From the NCBI GenBank assembly GCA_022826345.1, contig JAJDVB010000216.1, positions 1 to 39,579 of the forward strand: a stretch of DNA of 39,579 nt, read 5' to 3'. Below the pieces are notes generated by a model, which had not been told where the DNA came from, ran no database searches, and worked only from the letters and a program-made list of their open reading frames with translations. The DNA is from Alphaproteobacteria bacterium. GTDB taxonomy: Bacteria > Pseudomonadota > Alphaproteobacteria > UBA828. Of the stretch, positions 32,933 to 39,579 are shown piece after piece. Every line of letters begins with the position of its first letter. The first letter of the stretch is position 1. Made by a program: the position numbers and the translations under genes.

Positions 32933-34471
32933 CTAAAGCAACTGGACGGCTAAAAGACCCGCGAGCAACGCGGCGATCACGCCGAGCAGAATGGGCAGCG
33001 TGCTGCTGCCGCCCCGGCGCCCACCCATCGCCTCCAGCGTGTCGGGTGAGAGCGAGACCCCCGCCTCCAGTCCGTCCAGCACCCGCTCGGCGCGTGCGGC
33101 GAGGCGTGGCAGCCGGCCCGCGGCTTCCAGAAACTCTTCCGCCATATCGCGCACGCGCGCCTGGACGCCCAGGTTCTCCCGCGCCCAGCGCTCGATGAGC
33201 GGGCGGGTGAAGACCCACATGTTCTGGTCGGGCGTGAGCCGGCGGGTCAGCCCCTCGGCCATCAGCATCGTCTTCTGCAGCAGCAGGAGCTGAGGCTGGG
33301 TCTCCATCTCGAAGGCTTCGGTGATCTGGAAGAGCTGGCCGAGCAGCTTGGCGAGGGAAATCTCGTTAAGCGGCCGGCCCAAGATCGGCTCGCCGATGGA
33401 CCGCAGCGCCTGGACGAACGCCGCCTTCGAGGTCCGCCGCGGCACGTAGCCAGCCTCGAAGTGCACCTCGGCCACACGCTCGTAGTCGCCGATCAGGAAC
33501 CCCAGCAGCATCTCGGCGAGGTAGCGCCGGGTCTGGGTGTCGAGCCGGCCCATGATGCCGAAATCGACGGCGACGATGTTGCCGTCCGCGTTCACCAGCA
33601 GGTTGCCGGGATGCAGGTCGGCGTGGAAGAAGCCGTCCCGAAAGGCCTGGTTGAAGAAGGCCTCGGCCGCCTTGCCCAGCACCTCGTGGGGGTCGTGGCC
33701 CGCTTCCACCAGGGCGTCGCGTTCGTCGATCGGGATGCCCTCGACGCGCTCCAGCGTGAGCACGCGACGGCTGGTGCGCCGCCAGTCCACCGCCGGCACC
33801 AGGAAGCTGGGGTCCTCTGCAAAGTTCTGGCGCAGCTCCGAGGCGGCGGCGGCCTCGAAGCGGAGGTCCATCTCGATCATCACGCTCTGGGCAAAGGTGC
33901 TGATGACCTCGACCGGCCGCAGCCTGCGCCAGGAGGGCAGCCTGCGCTCGGCGAGCTCGGCCAACCAGTAGAAGAGCTCGAGATCGCGCTCGAGGGCCCG
34001 CTCCACGCCGGGCCTGAGAATCTTGACCGCCACCGGCTCGCCGGTCGCGGCGACCGCAAAATGAACCTGTGCGATGGAGGCCGCGGCCACGGGCTCGTCG
34101 GTGAATTCCTTGAACAGGGTGTCCAGGGGCACGCCGAACTCGGATTCGACGATGATGCGCGCGGCCTTCGCCTCGAAGGGCGGCAGGCGGTCCTGCAGGG
34201 CGGAGAGCTCGGCGGCGATCTCCTCGCCCACCAGGTCGGGCCGGGTGGAGAGGGCTTGGCCGAACTTGATGAAGCTGGGGCCCAGGACCTGAAGAGCGCC
34301 AGCGAGCCGCTGCCCCGGCGTGCCCAACCCGCGCTTCTTGGGCGCCATGCCTGTGAGGAAGGTTACAGCCGGCACGAGGCCGAAGTCGCGCAGGAGGAAG
34401 AGCGCGTCCCAGCGGCCTAAGGTCCAGGCGATCCGCAGCAGCCGCCCGATGTTTCTGAGCGCCCGGCGCAT
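32933..34471 (-). CDS. ubiB: Ubiquinone biosynthesis protein UbiB (ABC1/ADCK-type kinase fold)
   Basis: This 512-aa protein has the KxGQ signature FIKFGQALSTRPDL near residue 69, the Ala-rich loop AAASIAQVHFAV, the Lys in EPVAVKILRPG, the HxD-type loop FHADLHPGNLLV and the metal loop AVDFGIMGRL. The C-terminus has a membrane anchor, LPILLGVIAALLAGLLAVQLL. UbiB is an atypical ATPase needed for coenzyme Q assembly. It starts 15 bp after the ubiE stop, so the two form one operon. Confidence 0.96.
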   Translation of the reverse strand: MRRALRNIGRLLRIAWTLGRWDALFLLRDFGLVPAVTFLTGMAPKKRGLGTPGQRLAGALQVLGPSFIKFGQALSTRPDLVGEEIAAELSALQDRLPPFEAKAARIIVESEFGVPLDTLFKEFTDEPVAAASIAQVHFAVAATGEPVAVKILRPGVERALERDLELFYWLAELAERRLPSWRRLRPVEVISTFAQSVMIEMDLRFEAAAASELRQNFAEDPSFLVPAVDWRRTSRRVLTLERVEGIPIDERDALVEAGHDPHEVLGKAAEAFFNQAFRDGFFHADLHPGNLLVNADGNIVAVDFGIMGRLDTQTRRYLAEMLLGFLIGDYERVAEVHFEAGYVPRRTSKAAFVQALRSIGEPILGRPLNEISLAKLLGQLFQITEAFEMETQPQLLLLQKTMLMAEGLTRRLTPDQNMWVFTRPLIERWARENLGVQARVRDMAEEFLEAAGRLPRLAARAERVLDGLEAGVSLSPDTLEAMGGRRGGSSTLPILLGVIAALLAGLLAVQLL

Positions 34472-34486
34472 GGCGAGAGTTCCGGG

Positions 34487-35257
34487 TTAGACGCGCCAGC
34501 CCGAATGGAGCGTGGCGATGCCGGCGGAGAGCGAACGAACGCGCACGCCGCCGAAGTCGGCATCGGTCATCATGGCGGCGAGTTTCTCAGGTGGCGGGAA
34601 GCGGCGGATGCTTTCGACGAGGTAGGCGTAGGCGTCGCGCTGGCCCGTCACCGCCGCACCCAGCAGGGGAATTACAGCGAAGGAATAGGCATTGTAGAGG
34701 CGATCCACGCCGGCGGGCGGGCGCGAGCTGAACTCCAGACAGAGGAAGCGTCCGCCGGGGCGGAGCACACGCGCTGCCTCTTCCAGCGCCTGCTCGATCC
34801 GCGTCAGGTTGCGGATGCCGAAGGCGATCGTATAGGCATCCACCGAGCGCGGCGGCAGCGGCAGCGCCTCGGCATCGCCCACCAGCCACTCGATGCCCCC
34901 GACGAGCCCCGCGTTCCAGGTGCGCTCGCGGCCTTCGTCCACCATCCGCTCGCTCGCGTCGCAGACGATGACGCGGCCCTCGCCCTCCATCGCCGCCCAG
35001 ACCCGGCGCGCGATGTCGCCGGTGCCGCCCGCCACGTCGAGCACGGCCATGCCGGGGCGGGGCGCGAGCCAGGCCACCATCTCCCGTTTCCACAGGCGAT
35101 GGACGCCGCCGCTCATCAGGTCGTTCATGAGGTCGTAACGGCCGGCGACCCGGTCGAACAGGTCACGGACGAGCCCCGGCTTCTCGTCCTCGCCGACGTG
35201 GCGGAAGCCGAAATCGGCGCCATCCGTGGCGTCGTGCTCACCGCGCGCGGAGGCCAT
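34487..35257 (-). CDS. ubiE: Demethylmenaquinone/ubiquinone C-methyltransferase
   Basis: In this 256-aa protein the UbiE signature [26 protein letters not shown] is followed by the SAM loop [39 protein letters not shown] and FLCLEFSS. It methylates the ring of the ubiquinone precursor. ATG 35257 (MASARGEHD) is the probable start; one at 35269 is also open. It is divergent from mutM with a gap of about 49 bp, which must hold both promoters. Confidence 0.96.
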   Translation of the reverse strand: MASARGEHDATDGADFGFRHVGEDEKPGLVRDLFDRVAGRYDLMNDLMSGGVHRLWKREMVAWLAPRPGMAVLDVAGGTGDIARRVWAAMEGEGRVIVCDASERMVDEGRERTWNAGLVGGIEWLVGDAEALPLPPRSVDAYTIAFGIRNLTRIEQALEEAARVLRPGGRFLCLEFSSRPPAGVDRLYNAYSFAVIPLLGAAVTGQRDAYAYLVESIRRFPPPEKLAAMMTDADFGGVRVRSLSAGIATLHSGWRV

Positions 35258-35306
35258 GGCGGCGACCATAGCCCAGCGGCTAAACCCGCGCTACCGTGGT
35301 CGCAGG

Positions 35307-36131
35307 ATGCCGGAATTGCCCGAGGTCGAAACCGTGCGCCGCGGGCTCGCGGCGCGCCTCATCGGCCGCTCCATTACCCATGTCACAGTGCGGCGCGGCG
35401 ATCTGCGCAGGCCGCTCCCGCCGGACATGGGGCAGGTGCTGACGGGCCGGGCGGTGCAGAGTTTCGGTCGGCGCGGCAAATACCTGCTGGTGCACCTCGA
35501 CGGCGGCCAGGTGCTGATCGTCCATCTCGGCATGTCGGGGCGCCTCTTCGTCGATGCGGCGCCGAGCGGTGCTGCGCACGAGCACGTCGTCCTTCACTTC
35601 GACGACGGCGCGGTGCTGAGCTACGTCGACCACCGGCGCTTCGGCCTGATGGAGCTCGCCGAGGGGACGCGGCTCGACGAGCATGAATTGCTTTGCGCCA
35701 TGGGCCCCGAGCCGCTCGCCGCCGACTTCGACGGGCCGGCGCTGGCCGCGCGGCTCAAAGGCAAGGACACGCCGATCAAGGCCGCGCTGCTCGACCAGCG
35801 CGTGGTCGCAGGCCTCGGCAACATCTACGTGTGCGAGGCGCTCTTCTACGCGGGCCTGAGCCCGAGGCGCCGGGCGGGTTCGGTGCAGGGCGGGCGCGCG
35901 GCTCGGCTCACCGGCGCGATCAAGGAGGTGCTGGAGGCGGCCATCGCGGCGGGCGGTTCGTCGCTCCGGGACTACGTGCAGGCGTCGGGCGAGCTCGGCT
36001 ACTTTCAGCACCGTTTCGCGGTCTACGACCGGGCGGGCCAGCCCTGCCCCGGCTGCGATTGCGGGGCCGCGGTGCGGCGTATCGTGCAAAGCAACCGCTC
36101 GACATTCTATTGCGCAAAGCGGCAACGGTGA
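35307..36131 (+). CDS. mutM: Formamidopyrimidine-DNA glycosylase, altered zinc finger
   Basis: This 274-aa base-excision repair enzyme removes 8-oxoguanine. It opens with the catalytic [13 protein letters not shown] (Pro and Glu at the N-terminus), then the Lys in [12 protein letters not shown], and the helix-two-turn-helix in [20 protein letters not shown]. The usual C-terminal zinc finger C-x2-C-x16-C-x2-C is changed: CPGCDC has a two-residue insertion, and the end reads FYCAKRQR, where the fourth Cys is Arg. Four Cys remain in unusual spacing. The start at 35307 is fixed by the required N-terminal proline. Confidence 0.95.
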   Translation: MPELPEVETVRRGLAARLIGRSITHVTVRRGDLRRPLPPDMGQVLTGRAVQSFGRRGKYLLVHLDGGQVLIVHLGMSGRLFVDAAPSGAAHEHVVLHFDDGAVLSYVDHRRFGLMELAEGTRLDEHELLCAMGPEPLAADFDGPALAARLKGKDTPIKAALLDQRVVAGLGNIYVCEALFYAGLSPRRRAGSVQGGRAARLTGAIKEVLEAAIAAGGSSLRDYVQASGELGYFQHRFAVYDRAGQPCPGCDCGAAVRRIVQSNRSTFYCAKRQR

Positions 36132-36223
36132 GTAATGAGGCGGCCGGACGCCCCTCGCGGCGCCCTTCCGGCAGCAGCCCGCCTGACAAGAATGCGGGCC
36201 CCGGCCCCCTGAGGGAGAACACG

Positions 36224-36997
36224 ATGGCCTATGAACACATCACCGTCGACCGGCGCGGCCGGGTCGGCCTGATTACGCTGAATCGGCCCAAGGCACTGAA
36301 TGCGCTGAACGGCGCGCTGATCGGCGAACTCAACGCCGTGCTCGACAGCTTCGAGGCGGAAGACGAGATCGGCGCCGTCGTCGTCACCGGCAACGAGAAG
36401 GCCTTCGCTGCCGGCGCCGACATCACCGAGATGCGCAGGCTGAACTTCGTCGATGCCTACGGCAGCGACTTCATCGCCGCGTGGAACCGCATCACCGCCT
36501 TCCGCAAGCCGGTGATCGCGGCGGTCGCGGGCTACGCGCTCGGCGGCGGCTGCGAGCTTGCGATGATGTGCGACATCGTGATTGCCGCCGACAACGCGAG
36601 ATTCGGCCAGCCGGAGATCAAGCTCGGCACCATTCCCGGCGCCGGCGGCACCCAGCGGCTCACGCGCGCCGTCGGCAAGTCGAAGGCGATGGAGATGATC
36701 TTGACCGGGCGCATGATGGATGCCGAGGAGGCCGAGCGCAGCGGGCTCGCGAGCCGGGTCGTGCCGGTTGCCGACGTGGTGGACGAGGCGGTCGCCGTCG
36801 CCGAGCGGATCGCGCATTTCTCGGCGCCCACCGTCGCGCTCGCCAAGGCCAGCGTGAACCGTGCCTTCGAGACCACGCTCACGGAAGGCGTGCTCTACGA
36901 GCGTGCGGTCTTCTACGCGAGCTTCGCGACCGAGGACCAGAAGGAAGGGATGGACGCCTTCATCGAGAAGCGCGAGCCTGCCTTCAACAACCGCTAG
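36224..36997 (+). CDS. Enoyl-CoA hydratase
   Basis: This 257-aa crotonase-family protein has the oxyanion-hole segments [10 protein letters not shown] and [45 protein letters not shown], with the two catalytic Glu in GGGCELA and GQPEIKLGT. All features match classical short-chain enoyl-CoA hydratase (FadB1/EchA/PaaF-like). GAGGGAG stands 7 nt before the ATG. It sits between mutM and rpsT, an order often kept in Rhodospirillales (recollection). Confidence 0.95.
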   Translation: MAYEHITVDRRGRVGLITLNRPKALNALNGALIGELNAVLDSFEAEDEIGAVVVTGNEKAFAAGADITEMRRLNFVDAYGSDFIAAWNRITAFRKPVIAAVAGYALGGGCELAMMCDIVIAADNARFGQPEIKLGTIPGAGGTQRLTRAVGKSKAMEMILTGRMMDAEEAERSGLASRVVPVADVVDEAVAVAERIAHFSAPTVALAKASVNRAFETTLTEGVLYERAVFYASFATEDQKEGMDAFIEKREPAFNNR

Positions 36998-37002
36998 TTC
37001 CG

Positions 37003-37030
37003 TTGACCGAGCCGGCCCGCGTGGTATAAG
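37003..37030 (+). promoter_or_regulatory. Promoter of rpsT
   Basis: TTGACC (37003-37008), a 16-nt spacer and TATAAG (37025-37030) form a near-consensus sigma70 promoter right after the enoyl-CoA hydratase stop. Transcription would start near 37037, leaving a 23-nt leader to the rpsT ATG. Confidence 0.7.
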
Positions 37031-37059
37031 GCCGCCCGACCACAAGAGAGACCCTCGCC

Positions 37060-37329
37060 ATGGCCCATTCGCGCCAGGCCCGCAAACGGGTTCGGCAAAA
37101 CAAGCGCCGCGTCGCGGTAAACCGCGCGCGGATTTCACGCATCCGCACCTTCATCCGCCGGGTGGAGGAAGCCATAGCGAGCGGCGACAAGCGCCAGGCG
37201 GAAGAGGCCCTGCGTGCGGCCCAGCCCGAGATCATGCGCGGCGCGCAGAAGGCAGTGCTGCATCGGCGCACCGCGGCCCGCCGGGTCTCCCTGCTTGCAC
37301 GCCGCGTGGGCGCGCTCTCCGACAGCTAG
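37060..37329 (+). CDS. rpsT: 30S ribosomal protein S20
   Basis: This 89-aa, strongly basic protein has the S20 pattern [39 protein letters not shown] and a late [18 protein letters not shown]20 binds 16S rRNA early in small-subunit assembly. It has its own promoter and a strong hairpin at its stop codon, so it is a one-gene transcript upstream of dnaA. Confidence 0.97.
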   Translation: MAHSRQARKRVRQNKRRVAVNRARISRIRTFIRRVEEAIASGDKRQAEEALRAAQPEIMRGAQKAVLHRRTAARRVSLLARRVGALSDS

Positions 37330-37357
37330 AGCGCGTCCGTCTTTGACGGATGCGCTC
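37329..37357 (+). terminator. Hairpin at the rpsT 3' end
   Basis: GAGCGCGTCCGTC, loop TTT, GACGGATGCGCTC gives a 13-bp stem with one G-T pair, starting on the last base of the rpsT stop codon. No T-run follows; it probably ends or stabilises the rpsT message. Confidence 0.6.
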
Positions 37358-37952
37358 CAGGCCGCGATCGTGGCCCGCCGCGTCAGCGGCGCCCTCGCGG
37401 AGGCGCCGGCCGCAGGTCGGCTGCCGTGAGCGAAAATGTACAGCGGCGTCTCTCATATTCGCTCTTGGCCGGTCCGCTCGTCCGCCCGTTGATCCGGCCA
37501 TGCCGACGCCGCGAAACATGCCGTTTGAATTCCGGTTATGCCGCCAACCGATTGGCTCTCTGCCTTCACTCTCATAGCCAACATTGCGACGGAAATGTGA
37601 CACACAAATTTTGCGGCGGTTCCGCTTTCGGACCTGTTGCCAGCCTCGATTCCGCGCTTTAGCCTAAGCGTCACATACCGCCCGGAGGAGGCGCCGGCGG
37701 TATGTAAAGCAAAAATCACTGACGTTAACAACGGCGAGGCAAGCGCAGCTTGTCCGGGAAGGGAGACCCACCGCCGAACCGAGAAGCGCGACGCAATGCA
37801 AGAACAGATATGGGGTCAAACAAGTCTAAAAAAAGAACACATCGCTCATTGCAGAGCGATGGTCGGGGTTGTGATATCCGCTTCGAGATCGCCTGCCGCC
37901 GCGACGTGCCGCGTTGGCAGTGGTCTCGTCGCCTGCTGAAGGAGAGCCGACC
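37358..37952. other. Long non-coding leader upstream of dnaA with two hairpins
   Basis: No coding frame is convincing in this 595-bp stretch, which is AT-richer than its flanks from about 37540. ACATACCGCC (37673-37682) pairs perfectly with GGCGGTATGT (37696-37705) around a 13-nt loop containing GGAGGAGG. ATCGCTC (37841-37847) pairs with GAGCGAT (37854-37860). I find no exact DnaA box (TTATCCACA), so an origin here is not supported by sequence. It should hold the dnaA promoter and leader. Confidence 0.5.
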
Positions 37953-39365
37953 ATGACGGACAGCTCTCCGCCGCGGGACCAAGACACGCAAGCCGATTGG
38001 GAGAGGATCCGGGCGCGTCTTCGCGCGGAATTGGGCGACGCCAGCTTCGCGAGCTGGCTGGCTCCGCTCACCCTGGTCGACGTTGACGGCGAGGAGGTCA
38101 CCCTCGGCGTTGCCACGCGGTTCCTCCGCGACTGGATCGAATCGCACTATGCGGATCGCATTGCGACGCTTTGGGCCGATCATCGGCCGGGCATCCAGAC
38201 CGCCCGCATCGTCATTCATGATGACTTGCCGCCGGCCGTAGACGGCAAGACGCGCGCGGACGGCGAGCGGCCTCAGGCGCGGCGCGATGGCGCTCTGGGC
38301 CGGCGCGTGCATGACGAGCGGCTGGACAGCCTCGGCTCGCCGCTCAATAACCACCTCACCTTCCGAGAATTCGTGGTCGGGGAAAGCAACGAACTCGCCC
38401 ACGCCGCGGCGCAGCAGGTCGCCGGCGTTGACCATCTTCCGTTCAACCCGCTCTACCTCTACGGCGGTGTTGGGCACGGCAAGACCCACCTTCTGCACGC
38501 CATCGCGTGGTGCATTCGCGGCCGCGAGCCGTCCCGGCGCGTCCTCTACCTCTCCGCCGAACGGTTCATGTATCGGTTCATTCAGGCAATCCGGCAGAAA
38601 GACACGGTGACGTTCAAGGAGCGGCTGCGCTCCGCCGACGTGCTGTTGATCGACGACATCCAATTCATCTGTGACAAGGACAGCACGCAGGAGGAATTTC
38701 TCCACACGCTCAATGCGTTGCTCGACCATCGCTGCCAGGTGGTGGTCTCTGCCGATCGCGCGCCCTCCCGGCTAGATGGGATGGAGGAGCGACTCAAGTC
38801 CCGTCTGGCAGGCGGTCTAGCGGTCAACATCCTGCCGGCCAATTACGAGCTCCGCCTCGGCATCCTGCGGCAAAAAGCAAGGCCGCTCGGCATCGCCGAC
38901 GCGCCGCTTGAGGTGATGGAGTTCCTGGCCCGGAACATTACCTCCAACGCACGCGAGCTGGAGATGGCGCTCCACAGCATTGCCGCCCATGCCGCGCTTC
39001 TCGGCGGCGCCATTACGCTGCCGACGACCCAGTGGGTGCTGCGGGACGTGCTTGTTGCTGAGGAGCAGAAGATCACCATCGAGGATATCCAGCGGCTGGT
39101 CGCCGCGCACTACAACATCAAGCCGGCGGAGCTCTCCTCCAACCGGCGCTCGCAGGCCGTGGTGCGGCCACGCCACGTGGCGATGTACCTTGCCAAGCAG
39201 CTCACGTCCCGCTCGCTGCCGGAGATCGGCCGCAAGTTCGGCAAGCGCGACCACACCACGGTCCTCTACGCGATCCGCCGCATCGAGGACCTGAGGCCCA
39301 AGGACTCCACCCTCGACGAAGACGTGGAGCATCTCCGGCGAAGCCTCGAAGAACCGGACCGCTGA
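37953..39365 (+). CDS. dnaA: Chromosomal replication initiator DnaA
   Basis: This 470-aa protein has domain I at residues 13-90 ([24 protein letters not shown]), a short domain II, then AAA+ domain III with Walker [10 protein letters not shown] (171-179), Walker B LLIDDIQF, sensor motif [10 protein letters not shown] and [10 protein letters not shown]. Domain IV has the DNA-binding signature [23 protein letters not shown]. Walker A normally reads GGVGLGKTH, so His replaces Leu at 175. The signature has K-RDHTTV where GGRDHTTV is common. ATG 37953 follows AAGGAGAG. The rpsT-dnaA order is ancestral in many alphaproteobacteria. Confidence 0.96.
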   Translation: MTDSSPPRDQDTQADWERIRARLRAELGDASFASWLAPLTLVDVDGEEVTLGVATRFLRDWIESHYADRIATLWADHRPGIQTARIVIHDDLPPAVDGKTRADGERPQARRDGALGRRVHDERLDSLGSPLNNHLTFREFVVGESNELAHAAAQQVAGVDHLPFNPLYLYGGVGHGKTHLLHAIAWCIRGREPSRRVLYLSAERFMYRFIQAIRQKDTVTFKERLRSADVLLIDDIQFICDKDSTQEEFLHTLNALLDHRCQVVVSADRAPSRLDGMEERLKSRLAGGLAVNILPANYELRLGILRQKARPLGIADAPLEVMEFLARNITSNARELEMALHSIAAHAALLGGAITLPTTQWVLRDVLVAEEQKITIEDIQRLVAAHYNIKPAELSSNRRSQAVVRPRHVAMYLAKQLTSRSLPEIGRKFGKRDHTTVLYAIRRIEDLRPKDSTLDEDVEHLRRSLEEPDR

Positions 39366-39398
39366 CAGTGAATACACGGAAGAGTGCGCGGCAAAGGC

Positions 39399-39579
39399 TG
39401 GCGCACAACACTCGCGCCCCGACGATTCGCCAGTATGGCGGAGCCGTGTGCGCTGTCGGGAATCCCTTGATGAGCAAGGGCTCCAGGTGATCTGAGATTT
39501 TTCTTACCCCAGCGAGGTCGCAGATTTCTGCGGCTCTCGGGTCGGCGAAGAGGGCGATCCGGCGATTTCCACCCCATGG
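39399..39579 (-). CDS. Possible 3' part of a gene entering from the right edge
   Basis: On the minus strand the frame is open from the edge: NRRIALFADPRAAEICDLAG, then VRKISDHLEPLLIKGFP, then TAPPYWRIVGARV. This stretch looks protein-like, but the frame runs on into dnaA antisense until 39202, so the true end is unclear and a frameshift may exist. No family is recognised. Confidence 0.25.

Noticed and set aside
37358..37952. Replication origin next to dnaA
   Set aside because: No exact TTATCCACA boxes or repeated 9-mers are seen; many alphaproteobacteria have the origin elsewhere.
1..39579. CRISPR arrays, rRNA and tRNA genes
   Set aside because: No regularly spaced direct repeats, no cloverleaf-like segments with CCA ends and no rRNA-like conserved blocks were seen on reading.

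Overview
The window is high-GC DNA from an alphaproteobacterium, most likely of the Rhodospirillales type. That rests on the run ubiB-ubiE / mutM-ech-rpsT-dnaA, the cluster tyrA-hisC-chorismate mutase / metX-metW, a phaC-phaB unit and a DUF465/YdcH protein. This is inference from gene content and order; no 16S or tRNA gene is visible.

1-9338 is a catabolic module built around a divergent control region at 5507-5669. Leftward run an amidase, a Tat-type amide/urea-class binding protein, LivH/UrtB and a fused LivM-LivG (UrtC-UrtD-like) protein. Rightward run a PaaK-like acyl-CoA ligase, a thiolase, a TetR regulator and a MaoC hydratase. Together they suggest uptake of an amide, hydrolysis to an acid, CoA activation and beta-oxidation-like cleavage. 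The second transporter ATPase (LivF/UrtE) is missing from the visible part.

9339-16120 is an accessory region of scars and lower-GC genes. It holds an IS256 transposase fragment, a two-gene unit (a 52-aa acidic protein and a 445-aa protein), a decayed IS630 end, the 3' part of an LpxR-like gene, a GIY-YIG protein, a DUF2806 protein, a DUF3800 protein, a C-terminal integrase fragment and a 136-bp MITE-like element. The 445-aa protein joins a ribbon-helix-helix-like N-terminus to about a dozen Gly/Tyr GX3G repeat motifs. I do not recognise it as a described family, and it is the best candidate here for something new.

16121-22631 is core biosynthesis: dapB, then on the minus strand chorismate mutase-hisC-tyrA, then metX-metW and a convergent methyltransferase. 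22735-27460 is all minus strand: an orphan extracellular solute-binding protein, two tandem acetoacetyl-CoA reductases, a short PHA synthase and a small protein gene overlapping the synthase by 197 bp. 27529-31914 is plus strand: a RidA-like protein, a quinone-oxidoreductase-like enzyme, an unrecognised Cys-rich protein translationally coupled to a glutamine-synthetase-like ligase, and YdcH. 32021-39365 is housekeeping: a methyltransferase, ubiB, ubiE (minus), then mutM, an enoyl-CoA hydratase, rpsT and dnaA (plus).
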